Assembly: GCF_004210295.1 (NCBI RefSeq)
Contig: NZ_SDAK01000001.1
Span: 1,860,001-1,924,000, forward strand
Length of the DNA: 64,000 bases
Source: Lactococcus sp. S-13
GTDB lineage: Bacteria > Bacillota > Bacilli > Lactobacillales > Streptococcaceae
Direction: 5' to 3'
Below the pieces are notes generated by a model. The model was not told where the DNA came from, ran no database searches, and saw nothing but the letters and a program-made list of their open reading frames with translations. Positions 9,960 to 19,017 of this stretch are shown here, one piece after another (the stretch's first letter is position 1; each line of letters opens with the position of its first letter). The position numbers and the translations under genes are program-made.

Positions 9960-11200
9960 TAAATTTAGAAGAAAAACAAGAAAGAATACTCCTTGCCGGA
10001 GTGGAAACAGCCGAGAATTACCAGTCTTTTGAATCTTCAATGGTCGAGCTAGCTGAGCTGACTAAGACAGCTGGCGGTTTGGTCATTGATCAATTTACCC
10101 AAAAGCGTGAACGCCCAGAATCTCGTACAATGATTGGTTCGGGAAAGTTAGAACAGCTGCGTTGGGCAATTGAAGTGGGCGAGATTGATACGGTCATTTT
10201 CAATGAGCGCTTGACTCCACGCCAAAATGTGAATCTGGAAGCAGCTTTGGGCGTCAAAGTCATTGACCGAATGCAGCTAATTTTGGATATTTTCGCCATG
10301 CGTGCGCGCTCCCACGAAGGGATGCTCCAAGTGGAACAAGCTCAGCTTAACTATCTTTTGCCTCGTTTGGCGGGGCAAGGCATCATGCTCAGCCGTCAAG
10401 GTGGGGGAATTGGTTCTAAAGGGCCAGGTGAAACGAAGCTGGAAACAGACCGTCGTTACATTCGGACGCGGATTGAAAATATTGAAAAAGCGCTCAAAAA
10501 GGTAGAAAAAACGCGAGAAACCATTCGCCAAAAACGTGCTAATTCGGGAATTTTTCGGATTGGTTTGATTGGTTATACCAATGCTGGAAAATCCAGTATT
10601 ATGAATGCTTTGGTTGGCTTGGACAAGGAGCAATATGAGCAAGATGAACTTTTTGCTACGCTTGACGCGACGACAAAAGCCGTCAAATTGGTTGAAGATT
10701 TCACCGTTTCGTTGACCGATACTGTCGGCTTTATCCAAAAGTTACCAACCGAGCTAATCAAAGCCTTCAAGTCGACTTTGGAAGAGTCAGCAAATGTGGA
10801 TTTGTTGATTCATGTGGTGGACGCAAGCAATCCCCACCACGAAATCCATGAGCAAACAGTGCTGAAAATCATGGAAGATTTACAATTGGCAGCAATCCCT
10901 GTGCTGAATGTTTACAATAAAATGGATAAAGTTGACGGTGAATTTATTCCAACTTTGGCACCAGCAGTTCAGCTTTCGATTAAATCAGAAGCGGGCGTTC
11001 AGTGGTTGAAAACGGCAATTTTAGAAAAATTGCATGAACTTTTTGAACATTTTGAGCTAGAATTGCCCTATGAAAAAGCCTATCAACTGCCTGAAATCCG
11101 TAAATTTGCTCTGGTTCAATCCGTAACCGAAGGAGAGCGAGCTTATCAGATTACAGGATTGATTGCCCCTGAGTTGGCATGGAAATTACCAACGGATTAA
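9956..11200 (+). CDS. hflX: Ribosome-associated GTPase HflX
   Basis: The start is TTG at 9956, overlapping the HIT stop as TTGA. The N-terminal HflX domain contains RPESRTMIGSGKLEQL and EAALGVKVIDRMQLILDIFA. A coiled coil follows (IEKALKKVEKTRETIRQKRA). The G domain has GYTNAGKSS, DTVGFIQKLP and NKMD. At 414 residues it is the usual length. HflX splits stalled ribosomes under stress. A promoter-like TGGTAAAAT follows the gene at 11231-11239, so this transcript probably ends here. Confidence 0.93.
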   Translation: MINLEEKQERILLAGVETAENYQSFESSMVELAELTKTAGGLVIDQFTQKRERPESRTMIGSGKLEQLRWAIEVGEIDTVIFNERLTPRQNVNLEAALGVKVIDRMQLILDIFAMRARSHEGMLQVEQAQLNYLLPRLAGQGIMLSRQGGGIGSKGPGETKLETDRRYIRTRIENIEKALKKVEKTRETIRQKRANSGIFRIGLIGYTNAGKSSIMNALVGLDKEQYEQDELFATLDATTKAVKLVEDFTVSLTDTVGFIQKLPTELIKAFKSTLEESANVDLLIHVVDASNPHHEIHEQTVLKIMEDLQLAAIPVLNVYNKMDKVDGEFIPTLAPAVQLSIKSEAGVQWLKTAILEKLHELFEHFELELPYEKAYQLPEIRKFALVQSVTEGERAYQITGLIAPELAWKLPTD

Positions 11201-11230
11201 ATAAAAGAAGCGCCATGCAAGCTCAGCTTA

Positions 11231-11283
11231 TGGTAAAATAAGATTTGGTAATATTATTCAGCGTTTGAGAGGTTTTTCAAACG
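11231..11283 (+). promoter_or_regulatory. Promoter and leader hairpin of the MazG-GNAT gene
   Basis: An extended -10 (TGG TAAAAT, 11231-11239) is followed by a leader holding a perfect hairpin CGTTTGA (11262-11268) / TCAAACG (11277-11283). Its 8-base loop contains the only Shine-Dalgarno-like GAGG. Control of translation by loop exposure is possible but inferred. Confidence 0.45.
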
Positions 11284-11304
11284 AAAAATTTAAGACTTGA
11301 CGAA

Positions 11305-12036
11305 TTGCAAAGTTATCTAAAATCAAAAGATTTTCAACCAGATTTAAAGAAAGATTATTTTCTAAAATTAGCTGAAGAAATGGGTGAGCTGGCTCAAGCC
11401 ATGCGGAAAAAGCAAATTGCAAATTCAACAGTAGAACTGAAAGGTTCAGTACAAGAAGAGATTTGCGATGTGCTTTACTACACGACTTGTCTTGCGAATT
11501 TATACGAGATGAATTTGAGCGAGTGGTTCATTGCCAAAGAACGTTTGAATGACGATAAGTATGGTAATCATTGGAGTGAGCAACTTTTATCAAAGCCAAC
11601 TTATCAAATCATAAGGTATACGGATGAATATCGCGAAGATATGTTTCTTTGCTACTTGTTAGCTAAAGAAGCACTTGGAAAGCCGCATTTGCGAGAAGAT
11701 TTATTGGATATTCAAAGCAATTATTTTGAGTGTGGTGATGAATTTTGGTTAGCAATTTCTGGTGACAATCGTGTAGTGGGGATGCTTGGTGAACATCGCA
11801 TCTCAGATCACGGGCTTTTTCTCAAACGCTTCTTTATCAAACCTGAATATAAAGGGTGTAAAATTGGTTCGCAACTCTTACAAACCGTTGAAGAATATGC
11901 AAAAAAGCAGGGAATTACGGAGCTTCACACTCGATTTCCTGAGCATTACCTTGAAGCTGAAAAATTTTACTCAGCTAAAGGATTTGTGAAAATTGGTGAT
12001 GATGAAAATCAAAATCATCTTATTAAAAAATTATAG
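11305..12036 (+). CDS. Fusion of a MazG-like pyrophosphohydrolase and a GNAT acetyltransferase
   Basis: Residues 1-85 carry the MazG-like metal motif (LAEEMGELAQAMRKK, then EEICDVLYYTT). Residues 95-243 form a GNAT domain (EFWLAISGDNRVVGMLGEH, FIKPEYKGCKIGSQLL, EKFYSAKGFVKIGDD). The MazG part would hydrolyse NTPs; the acetyl acceptor is unknown. No ATG or GTG lies between the in-frame stop at 11266 and the TTG at 11305. The peptide before this TTG (NLRLDELQ) looks native, so the real start may be upstream and non-standard. A GAGG site sits in the loop of a hairpin at 11262-11283. Confidence 0.75.
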   Translation: MQSYLKSKDFQPDLKKDYFLKLAEEMGELAQAMRKKQIANSTVELKGSVQEEICDVLYYTTCLANLYEMNLSEWFIAKERLNDDKYGNHWSEQLLSKPTYQIIRYTDEYREDMFLCYLLAKEALGKPHLREDLLDIQSNYFECGDEFWLAISGDNRVVGMLGEHRISDHGLFLKRFFIKPEYKGCKIGSQLLQTVEEYAKKQGITELHTRFPEHYLEAEKFYSAKGFVKIGDDENQNHLIKKL

Positions 12037-12057
12037 AATAGAAAAAAGGAAGAACTT

Positions 12058-12372
12058 ATGGAAATGAATGGAAAACAGAAACGCTACTTGCGCGCTTTGG
12101 CGGTTAATATTAAACCAATTGTTCAGATTGGAAAAAGTGGTTTGTCTAATGAAATTTTGACAAGTATCCGCTCAGCTTGTGATGCACGAGAGTTGATTAA
12201 AGTTAATATTTTGCAAAACTCAGATGAAACAACGACTGATGTGGCAGAAGCAATTGAAGAAATGGGTCTTGATGTGGTGCAAATCATTGGACGAAATATC
12301 ATTGTCTTTAAAGTTTCAAACCGTAAGGAAAATCGTAAAATTTCAACTGAAGTTAAAAACTTGGTGAAATAA
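12058..12372 (+). CDS. yhbY: Ribosome assembly RNA-binding protein YhbY (CRM domain)
   Basis: The single CRM domain has 104 residues: KQKRYLRALAVNIKPIVQIG at the start, ELIKVNILQ, and QIIGRNIIVFK near the end. It binds pre-50S particles. The ribosome site is AAAAGGAAGAAC. It opens the yhbY-nadD-yqeK-rsfS-yqeM block conserved in Firmicutes. Confidence 0.93.
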   Translation: MEMNGKQKRYLRALAVNIKPIVQIGKSGLSNEILTSIRSACDARELIKVNILQNSDETTTDVAEAIEEMGLDVVQIIGRNIIVFKVSNRKENRKISTEVKNLVK

Positions 12373-12449
12373 TTTACACTTCGTAGCGAAGTCGTCTTAA
12401 AGAATGAGTGACAAAACAAAGCAGATATTAAATCATTGTAGGTGAGAGA

Positions 12450-13049
12450 ATGGCAATAGAGCTTTTGACGCCTTTTACAAAGGTCGAATTACAAACTGAA
12501 GAAGATGAGAAACGACGTGCAATCGGGCTTTTTTGGGGGAATTTTAATCCTGTACATATTGGACATTTGACAATTGCTGATCAGGTGCGTCAGCAGCTTC
12601 ATCTGGAAAAGGTAGTTTTTTTACCGGAGCATAATACAGATGGTCATGTGGCTGCCATGTTGACCGCGGCGCTTGAAGGGCATCCGGGCTTAGAAGTTGA
12701 TGCTTGTCGTTTAAAAGCCAAAAATGGTGCAGGAATTTATCAGACGGTGCTAGAATTGCGTGAGGAAAATCCAGAGTGTGATTTCTATTTTATTGTTGGT
12801 GGAGATATGATTTCCGGCTTGTCGCAATGGGAACATATTGATGAATTGCTGACAATGATGCAGTTTGTAGGTGTCCGAAGATTGCGGTATCGAGCTGGGA
12901 CTTCTTATCCAATCATGTGGGTGGATGTTCCGGTGATGGATGTCTCGGGAAGTTTGATTCGAGAGCAATTGCACCGTGGCGTTAAGCCAAATTTCTTACT
13001 GGCACCAAAAGTTTTAGATTATATTTTGAAAGAGGGCTTGTATGTTTGA
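12450..13049 (+). CDS. nadD: Nicotinate-nucleotide adenylyltransferase
   Basis: It transfers AMP from ATP to nicotinate mononucleotide in NAD synthesis. GLFWGNFNPVHIGHL carries the nucleotidyltransferase (T/H)xGH-type motif, and VSGSLIREQ is the C-terminal ISSTxIR-type motif. The length is normal at 199 residues. The gene overlaps yqeK by 8 bases, as in many Firmicutes, and is co-translated with it. Confidence 0.95.
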   Translation: MAIELLTPFTKVELQTEEDEKRRAIGLFWGNFNPVHIGHLTIADQVRQQLHLEKVVFLPEHNTDGHVAAMLTAALEGHPGLEVDACRLKAKNGAGIYQTVLELREENPECDFYFIVGGDMISGLSQWEHIDELLTMMQFVGVRRLRYRAGTSYPIMWVDVPVMDVSGSLIREQLHRGVKPNFLLAPKVLDYILKEGLYV

Positions 13050-13632
13050 TTTTTATCCTGAGGTTAATTTGTCACGGGAAGCTTTGCTTGAAAAATTGGC
13101 GGGGGCTGTGAAAACTTCGCGTTTTGAGCATTTGTTGGGCGTGGAAAAAGCGGCCATTTCTCTTGCTAAAAAATATGGAGTTGACCCGCATAAGGCAAGT
13201 CTTGCTGGACTTTTGCATGATTATTGTAAAGAAGTGGATGATGAAACTTTTCTGGCTTTGATTGATAAGTATGACTTGGATGCTGACCTGAAAAATTGGG
13301 ATAATAATATTTGGCATGGAAAAGTCGGGATTTATAAAATGCGTGAAGATTTCGGACTCGAAGATGAAGAAATTTTGCGTGCGATTGAGATTCACACGGT
13401 GGGTGACTCTGAAATGTCGGGCTTGGCTAAGGTGTTGTACGTTGCGGATTACATCGAGGAAGGGCGTGCTTTTCCTGGTGTGATTGAGGCGCGGGCAGTG
13501 GCAGCACAAGATTTGAATCAAGCGGTGGCTTTTGAAACCATGCGCTTGGTGGATTATTTGGCGGAGCGCCGCTTGACCATTTATCCTCAGACTTTTGAGG
13601 CTTACAATGCGTTTATTGGTTATTTGAAGTGA
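13042..13632 (+). CDS. yqeK: HD-domain bis(5'-nucleosyl)-tetraphosphatase (symmetrical) YqeK
   Basis: HD-superfamily metal motifs are present: RFEHLLGVEKAA (first His), AGLLHDYCKE (HD), IWHGKVG and EIHTVGD. The length is 196 residues. YqeK proteins cleave Ap4A to two ADP. The reading frame overlaps nadD, so NAD synthesis and Ap4A turnover are coupled in one operon. Confidence 0.92.
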   Translation: MFDFYPEVNLSREALLEKLAGAVKTSRFEHLLGVEKAAISLAKKYGVDPHKASLAGLLHDYCKEVDDETFLALIDKYDLDADLKNWDNNIWHGKVGIYKMREDFGLEDEEILRAIEIHTVGDSEMSGLAKVLYVADYIEEGRAFPGVIEARAVAAQDLNQAVAFETMRLVDYLAERRLTIYPQTFEAYNAFIGYLK

Positions 13633-13714
13633 GAGAAAGTTATGCTTCTAGTTTTTTGGGATAAAAACTTGCTTGTTTTTGGCTGACCTTGTAGTGAGTG
13701 AGGGGAGAACTTTG

Positions 13715-14140
13715 ATGATTAGAAAAGTAAAAATAGCTGATGCTCAGGCTATTGCGCATCTTTCTGAGGTGCTCGGTTATCTTGTGAGTCAAGCGGTTGT
13801 TGAGCGAAATATTGCGCGTGTTTTGGAAAATCCACAACATGAGTTCTTAGTTTTTGATAATGGTCAGCAGGTTGTGGGCTTCATTGAGGCGGAAACTTAT
13901 GAGGCGGTTTATTCTGAGGAAGTGATGTTTAATGTTCTTGGACTAGTTGTGGACGAAACAATGCAAGGACAAGGAATTGGCGCTCAATTGCTCACTGCGT
14001 TGGAAGAAAAGGCTAAAGAGCGGAAGATTCGTGCGATTCGGTTGAACTCAGGTTCGCAACGGCAGGGTGCGCATTTATTTTATGAACATCAAGGCTACGA
14101 GAGCAATCATTCACAAAAGCGTTTTTTGAAGTTTTTGTGA
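13715..14140 (+). CDS. GNAT-family N-acetyltransferase
   Basis: I start at ATG 13715, preceded by GGGGAGAA, not at an earlier TTG. The 141 residues have the GNAT core: LVVDETMQGQGIGAQLLTAL (acetyl-CoA P-loop) and HLFYEHQGYE. The substrate is unknown. It sits between yqeK and rsfS, where relatives usually have no gene. Confidence 0.82.
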   Translation: MIRKVKIADAQAIAHLSEVLGYLVSQAVVERNIARVLENPQHEFLVFDNGQQVVGFIEAETYEAVYSEEVMFNVLGLVVDETMQGQGIGAQLLTALEEKAKERKIRAIRLNSGSQRQGAHLFYEHQGYESNHSQKRFLKFL

Positions 14141-14165
14141 AAAAGAGGAGCTGAGCGGGCAAATT

Positions 14166-14194
14166 TTGGCTTGTAGGCTTTTTTATGGTAAAAT
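14166..14194 (+). promoter_or_regulatory. rsfS promoter
   Basis: TTGGCT at 14166-14171, then a 17-bp spacer ending in TGG, then TAAAAT at 14189-14194. The leader carries a small hairpin TCGCC/GGCGA at 14200-14214. Confidence 0.6.
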
Positions 14195-14258
14195 GAGAGG
14201 TCGCCATTTGGCGAAAGCTTAGCAGAAATATTGAAATATAGAAAAAGAGAGATAAAAT

Positions 14259-14618
14259 TTGGATTCAAAAAAATTACTTGAAGTTGTTGTGAAAGCAGCA
14301 GATGACAAAAAAGCACTTGATATTGTGGCCTTGGATATGGCTGATGTGACTTTTGTAGCGGATTATTTTGTGATTATGGAAGCGATGAATACGCGTCAAT
14401 TGGATGCAATCGCAGATAATATTGCGGATCAAGCTGAACTTGCTGGGGCAAAAGCAGCGGGCCATATCGAGGGCGATGTGAAATCTGGCTGGGTTTTGAT
14501 TGACCTTGGTGATATCGTGGTCAGTGTGTTTACGCATGATGAACGTGCGCATTACAATTTGGAAAAATTGTGGTCAGATGCGCCATTGGTGGACGTTTCG
14601 GCGTTTATCTCTGAATAA
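14259..14618 (+). CDS. rsfS: Ribosome silencing factor RsfS
   Basis: The TTG start at 14259 follows AAAGAGAGAT. The 119 residues contain the DUF143 landmarks ALDIVALDMADVTFVADYFV, GHIEGDVKSGWVLIDLGDIV and HDERAHYNLEKLW. It binds L14 of the 50S subunit and blocks subunit joining in starvation. The next gene, yqeM, follows 43 bases later. Confidence 0.95.
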   Translation: MDSKKLLEVVVKAADDKKALDIVALDMADVTFVADYFVIMEAMNTRQLDAIADNIADQAELAGAKAAGHIEGDVKSGWVLIDLGDIVVSVFTHDERAHYNLEKLWSDAPLVDVSAFISE

Positions 14619-14661
14619 ACTCATCAAAAGCGCTAAGGCTTAGGCAAGGAGAGACGAGAAA

Positions 14662-15396
14662 ATGGCTTTTTACGAAGATTTTTCGCGTGTTTATGATCAA
14701 GTCATGGATCAAGAATTGTATGAAAAATGGTTAGCTTTTACAAAGCGTCATTTGCCAAAAGAAACGCAATCTATTTTTGAATTAGCTTGTGGCTCGGGTG
14801 CCTTGTCGGTGCGTTTGGCACAGGAAGGTTATGCGGTCACGGGGCTTGATATTTCTGAGGAAATGTTGACTTTGGCCAGCCAGAAAGCACGTCAAGCAGG
14901 TTTTCAGTTGGATTTTACAGCTGGGGATATGCGCGCCCTTTCGGGGTTGGGTAAGTTTGATGCGGTGACTTGCTATTCGGATTCGCTGTGTTATTTGGAA
15001 AATCTGGCGGAAGTGCAAGCGACCTTTGATGGGGTTTTTGACTTATTGAATGATGGTGGAACTTTTATTTTTGATGTGCATTCGACTTATCAGGTGGATG
15101 AAGTTTTCCCGAATTATTCTTATCATGAGAATGCGGAAGATTTTGCTTTTCTATGGGATTCTTTTGAAGGGGATGTGCCACACTCGATTGTGCATGAGCT
15201 GAGCTTTTTCATTCAAGGTGATGATGGGCGCTTTACACGTAAAGATGAGGTTCATGAGGAACGGACTTATCCGATTGATGATTATCTGGCGCATCTGGCG
15301 ACGGCTGGTTTTAAAGAAGCAGTGGTCTGTGCCGATTTTACTGACGAAGCGCCTGATGAACAGAGTAGTCGTTGGTTTTTTGTATGTAAAAAATAA
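14662..15396 (+). CDS. yqeM: Class I SAM-dependent methyltransferase YqeM
   Basis: The SAM-binding motif I is IFELACGSGALSVRLAQEG, followed by GLDISEEML and FDAVTCYSDSLCYL. The length is 244 residues. Position after rsfS identifies it as the yqeM orthologue. Its methyl acceptor is not known from sequence. Confidence 0.88.
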   Translation: MAFYEDFSRVYDQVMDQELYEKWLAFTKRHLPKETQSIFELACGSGALSVRLAQEGYAVTGLDISEEMLTLASQKARQAGFQLDFTAGDMRALSGLGKFDAVTCYSDSLCYLENLAEVQATFDGVFDLLNDGGTFIFDVHSTYQVDEVFPNYSYHENAEDFAFLWDSFEGDVPHSIVHELSFFIQGDDGRFTRKDEVHEERTYPIDDYLAHLATAGFKEAVVCADFTDEAPDEQSSRWFFVCKK

Positions 15397-15400
15397 AACA

Positions 15401-15529
15401 TTTACTGACGGATCTGTGGGTTCAAATTTTTAAGAAAAAAGAGAATTGACGGATAAAAAAATTGCCAAATTGCTGACAATTTTATCAGTAAACTAAAAAA
15501 TATTTCTGTCACTGGTGACAGATTTTTTT
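15401..15529 (+). terminator. Repeat-bearing intergenic gap with terminator
   Basis: The gap carries degenerate CTGACG units (TTTACTGACGGATC, GAATTGACGG, TTGCTGACAA). A clean stem TCTGTCAC / GTGACAGA at 15505-15522 with a 2-base loop and a T run follows. The ribosome site of the next gene starts directly after it. Confidence 0.75.
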
Positions 15530-15540
15530 AGAGGTGAAAA

Positions 15541-16659
15541 ATGACCGAAATCACAGGAATTATCGCAGAATTTAACCCTTTCCATAAGGGACATGAGTAT
15601 TTGTTGGCGCAAGCCAAAGGTTTGAAAGTGGTCGCTATGTCCGGAAATTGGATGCAGCGAGGCGAACCGGCGATTTTTGATAAATGGACGCGTGCTGAAA
15701 TGGCGCTCCGTGCTGGAGCAGATCTGGTGGTGGAATTGCCAGTGACTGTCTCTGTGCAGTCTGCGGATTTTTTTGCAACAGGAGCGGTGGAAATTCTTGA
15801 TAACTTGGGGATTGACCGGCTTATTTTTGGCTCAGAATCTGACCTGAATTACAATGAAATTGCGCAAATTTATGAGCAAAAGGCCGCCGAAATGGAAAGT
15901 TTTGTTAAAAATTTGCCAGATGCCCTGTCCTATCCTGAAAAAACGCAGCTGATGTGGCAAGAATTTACCAAGCTTTCTTTTGATGGAAATACACCTAATC
16001 ACGTCTTGGCGCTAGCTTACGCTAAGGCAGCGGCAGGTAAGAAAATTGAGCTAGAAACGGTGAAACGTCAGGGGCATTTTCATTCTCCGAGCTTGGATGA
16101 CGAATTTGCGAGTGCGACGGCTTTGCGTCAGCAACTTTTTTTACTGACGAATACAGAGAAATCACTGACGGATTTGTCTGCGCTAAAAAAACACATTCCG
16201 TCAGCAATTTGGGCGCTTTATGAACAGCCTAAAAGTGGTTGGGACGATTTTTTCCCGCTTTTGCGTTATCAAATTTTGGTCAATTCGTTGGAGGATATTT
16301 TCCAAATCAATCAGGAACTTTCTGTGCGGATAAAAGCAGCTGCTCAAACAGCGCAAAACTTTGACGAATTGGTCAATCTGATTTATACCAAACGCTATAC
16401 AAAAGCCCGAGTGCGGCGCTTGCTGACCTATGTGCTCCTTGCCATTCCTCGTGAATTTGAAAAGCCCAAAACCATTCATGTTCTTGGTTTTACCAAAGCA
16501 GGTCAAGAGATTTTGGCGCAAAATAAAGGAAAAATAGTGAGCAAGATTGGTCAAAATCCGTGGGACGTGCTGACGCAAAAAGCAGATCAAATTTATCAAC
16601 TGGGCAATCCAGCGACCAAGGAACAAAATTACGGACGTAAACCAATTATTTTGCCTTAA
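15541..16659 (+). CDS. tmcAL: tRNA(Met) cytidine acetate ligase TmcAL (YlbM)
   Basis: It activates acetate to modify the wobble cytidine of elongator tRNA-Met. [20 protein letters not shown] contains the HxGH-type nucleotidyltransferase motif. [17 protein letters not shown] and [16 protein letters not shown] are family blocks. The length is 372 residues. The segment at 16124-16206 has several CTGACG/CGTCAG copies read in frame (residues near [10 protein letters not shown] and [10 protein letters not shown]), probably an absorbed repeat in a tolerant region. Confidence 0.9.
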   Translation: MTEITGIIAEFNPFHKGHEYLLAQAKGLKVVAMSGNWMQRGEPAIFDKWTRAEMALRAGADLVVELPVTVSVQSADFFATGAVEILDNLGIDRLIFGSESDLNYNEIAQIYEQKAAEMESFVKNLPDALSYPEKTQLMWQEFTKLSFDGNTPNHVLALAYAKAAAGKKIELETVKRQGHFHSPSLDDEFASATALRQQLFLLTNTEKSLTDLSALKKHIPSAIWALYEQPKSGWDDFFPLLRYQILVNSLEDIFQINQELSVRIKAAAQTAQNFDELVNLIYTKRYTKARVRRLLTYVLLAIPREFEKPKTIHVLGFTKAGQEILAQNKGKIVSKIGQNPWDVLTQKADQIYQLGNPATKEQNYGRKPIILP

Positions 16660-16720
16660 GCAGCTACAAAAAAGTACGCAAGAGCGCGACTTTTGTGATA
16701 TAATATGATAGAAAAAATCA

Positions 16721-16737
16721 TGCAGGTCACTAGCCTG
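16721..16737 (+). promoter_or_regulatory. Leader hairpin of yebC
   Basis: GCAGG / CCTGC with a 7-base loop follows a TATAAT-like box (GATATAATATG at about 16697-16707) and precedes the AAGGAGATT ribosome site. Its function is unknown. Confidence 0.4.
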
Positions 16738-16774
16738 CCAATAATTTAGATAATATTTCAAGGAGATTATTCCA

Positions 16775-17491
16775 ATGGGACGTAAATGGGCCAATATTGT
16801 TGCCAAAAAAACTGCTAAAGACGGGGCAACTTCTAAAGTCTATGCCAAATTTGGTGTGGAAATTTATGCTGCCGCTAAACAGGGTGAGCCAGATCCAGAA
16901 TCAAATTCAGCATTAAAATTCGTTATTGAACGTGCAAAACAAGCGCAAGTGCCAAAACACGTCATTGACAAAGCGGTCGAAAAAGCAAAAGGTGGCGGTG
17001 AAGAAACTTTTGTTCAAGGACGCTACGAAGGCTTCGGGCCAAACGGCTCAATGATTGTTGCTGAAACATTGACTTCAAATGTTAACCGGACAATTGCTAA
17101 TGTCCGCACAACTTTCCACAAAAATGGTGGAAATATCGGTGCGGCTGGATCAGTTAGCTATATGTTTGATAACACAGGGGTGATTGTTTTTGCTGGCGAT
17201 GATGCCGATGCGATTTTTGAAATTTTGTTGGATGCTGAAATCGATGTTCGTGATGTGACTGCAGAAGAAGGAAATATCATCGTTTACACTGAGCCAACTG
17301 ATTTGCACAAAGGGATTGCTGCGCTCAAAGATGCTGGTATCACTGAGTTTTCAACAACTGAACTGGAGTTGATTCCTCAATCTGAAGTAGAACTTTCAGA
17401 CGAAGATTTGGAAATTTTTGCAGGACTTGTTGACGCCCTCGAAGATGATGATGATGTGCAAAAAGTTTATCACAACGTTGCCAATCTTTAA
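16775..17491 (+). CDS. yebC: YebC/PmpR-family protein (translation factor or DNA-binding regulator)
   Basis: The 238 residues begin [20 protein letters not shown] and contain [20 protein letters not shown] and GSVSYMFD, the TACO1/YebC core. It has a strong AAGGAGATT ribosome site. Family members act in relief of ribosome stalling at proline stretches or as transcription regulators; sequence does not decide between these. Confidence 0.92.
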   Translation: MGRKWANIVAKKTAKDGATSKVYAKFGVEIYAAAKQGEPDPESNSALKFVIERAKQAQVPKHVIDKAVEKAKGGGEETFVQGRYEGFGPNGSMIVAETLTSNVNRTIANVRTTFHKNGGNIGAAGSVSYMFDNTGVIVFAGDDADAIFEILLDAEIDVRDVTAEEGNIIVYTEPTDLHKGIAALKDAGITEFSTTELELIPQSEVELSDEDLEIFAGLVDALEDDDDVQKVYHNVANL

Positions 17492-17500
17492 TTTTAAAGT

Positions 17501-17533
17501 AAAAAATACTGACGAAACTGTCAGTATTTTTTT
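17501..17533. terminator. yebC terminator built from the CTGACG repeat
   Basis: A 13-bp stem AAAAAATACTGAC / GTCAGTATTTTTT has a 6-base loop and T runs on both strands. This is a direct case of the dispersed repeat acting as a terminator. Confidence 0.88.
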
Positions 17534-17604
17534 ATCCTCACCAAAAGTTCCTTCAGCAAGAAGCGTCAGCCATTTTGGGTAAAATTTGCGGAAATGTTCA
17601 CTTT

Positions 17605-17613
17605 TGTTATAAT
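17605..17613 (+). promoter_or_regulatory. Extended -10 promoter; leaderless start
   Basis: TGT TATAAT, with TATAAT at 17608-17613, is followed after 6 bases by ATG at 17620. There is no space for a Shine-Dalgarno site. Confidence 0.65.
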
Positions 17614-17619
17614 AAAGCT

Positions 17620-18255
17620 ATGAAAAGTGAGAAATTGGATGTTAAAAAACTAGAAAAAGACTATTATTTTCCTAAAAAAATCACTTTGGTGGATATCCCC
17701 AAAATGAATTTTATCATGGTGGACGGTGAAGGAGCGCCAACTGGTGCGGCTTTTCAGGAAGCACTGGCGCTTTTGTATCCTGTGGCCTTTACGATTTCCA
17801 TGTCTTATCGGAATGAAGATTTTACGATTGATGACTTCGAGCCTTTTGTCGTGCCCCCGCTTGAGGGCTTGTGGACGAGCAAAAATGTGCCTGAAAATGG
17901 CGAAATCATCAAAGAGGATTTTATTTGGCGGCTGATGATTCGAATGCCCGATTTTGTGACGGTTGACGTTGTGGAAAAAGCCAAACAACTCGTTTTTGCT
18001 AAGAAAAAATTGGATGTGTCAGCTCTTCAATTTGGCGAAATCACTGATGGACTTTGCCTACAAACCTTGCACATTGGCTCTTTTGATAATGAAGCAGCAA
18101 CTTTTTCAAAACTGTTTGAATTTGCCCAGCTCAACAAGTTGAAACCTGTGCATAAAACATTTCATCATCGTGAAATTTATATGAGTGATTTTAGAAGAAC
18201 AAAAACTGAAAATTTAAAAACAGTTTTGCGAATTTTTGTGGAAAAGGAAGCATAA
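17620..18255 (+). CDS. GyrI-like small-molecule-binding domain protein
   Basis: I start at ATG 17620, 6 bases after TATAAT, not at 17575 upstream of the promoter. The 211 residues show GyrI/AraC-effector-domain features: [20 protein letters not shown] and [16 protein letters not shown]. Stand-alone GyrI-like proteins bind or hydrolyse small toxic molecules; the ligand is unknown. It runs into ung with 1 base between stop and start. Confidence 0.78.
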   Translation: MKSEKLDVKKLEKDYYFPKKITLVDIPKMNFIMVDGEGAPTGAAFQEALALLYPVAFTISMSYRNEDFTIDDFEPFVVPPLEGLWTSKNVPENGEIIKEDFIWRLMIRMPDFVTVDVVEKAKQLVFAKKKLDVSALQFGEITDGLCLQTLHIGSFDNEAATFSKLFEFAQLNKLKPVHKTFHHREIYMSDFRRTKTENLKTVLRIFVEKEA

Positions 18256-18256
18256 A

Positions 18257-18916
18257 ATGAAAAAAACAGATTGGTCAGCCCCTTTGCGGCACAGATTACC
18301 TGAGGAATATTTTCCCAAAATGGTGGAATTTATCAATGATACTTATCGAGAAGGCACCATTTATCCACCAGAAAATCAGATTTTCAAAGCGATTGAGCTG
18401 ACGGCACTTGCACAGACAAAGGTCGTGATTGTCGGACAAGACCCCTATCCACAGCCGGGAAAAGCGCAGGGTTTGGCCTTCTCCTATCCTGCTAGTTTCA
18501 AGGTGAATCGACCTGATTCCATCGTTAATATTCAAAAAGAGCTGGCGGCGGAAGGATTTTCAAAGACAGATAGTGATTTGACCAACTGGGCGGAGCAGGG
18601 CGTACTTTTGCTCAACGCCGTTTTGACTGTGCCAGAATTTGCTTCAAACGCTCATGCAGGTAAAATCTGGGAGCCCTTGACTGACGAATTGATTAAGATT
18701 GCATCGGATGACGACAGACCCAAAGTTTTCATTTTATGGGGCGGCTTTGCTCGCAAAAAAGCAAAATTGATCGACGGCGAAAAACATTTGATTTTGGAAG
18801 CCGCACACCCTTCTCCACTCTCGGCAAATCGGGGCTTTTTTGGCTCTCAACCTTTTTCTAAAGCCAATGATTTTCTCGTCAAAACAGGCCAGACGCCAAT
18901 TGATTGGAGCAAATAA
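18257..18916 (+). CDS. ung: Uracil-DNA glycosylase
   Basis: It removes uracil from DNA. The start is ATG 18257 with AAAAGGAAG ahead. The 219 residues include [17 protein letters not shown], with the catalytic Asp at residue 62, and [20 protein letters not shown] near the end, both diagnostic of family 1 UDG. Confidence 0.97.
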   Translation: MKKTDWSAPLRHRLPEEYFPKMVEFINDTYREGTIYPPENQIFKAIELTALAQTKVVIVGQDPYPQPGKAQGLAFSYPASFKVNRPDSIVNIQKELAAEGFSKTDSDLTNWAEQGVLLLNAVLTVPEFASNAHAGKIWEPLTDELIKIASDDDRPKVFILWGGFARKKAKLIDGEKHLILEAAHPSPLSANRGFFGSQPFSKANDFLVKTGQTPIDWSK

Positions 18917-18919
18917 CTT

Positions 18920-18985
18920 TTCGTCAGCAATTTCTCTCTCTATCGCAAATGCGTCAGTAAATTCTCTGGTCAAAAATGCTGACAT
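18920..18985. repeat. Dispersed CTGACG repeat between ung and the deaminase-like gene
   Basis: Three units in a row: TTTTCGTCAGCAATTTCTCT, then GCGTCAGTAAATTCTCTGGT, then AAAATGCTGACATC, in mixed orientation. Confidence 0.8.
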
Positions 18986-19017
18986 CATCATAACAAAATA
19001 AAATTTCGAAGGGGCGT

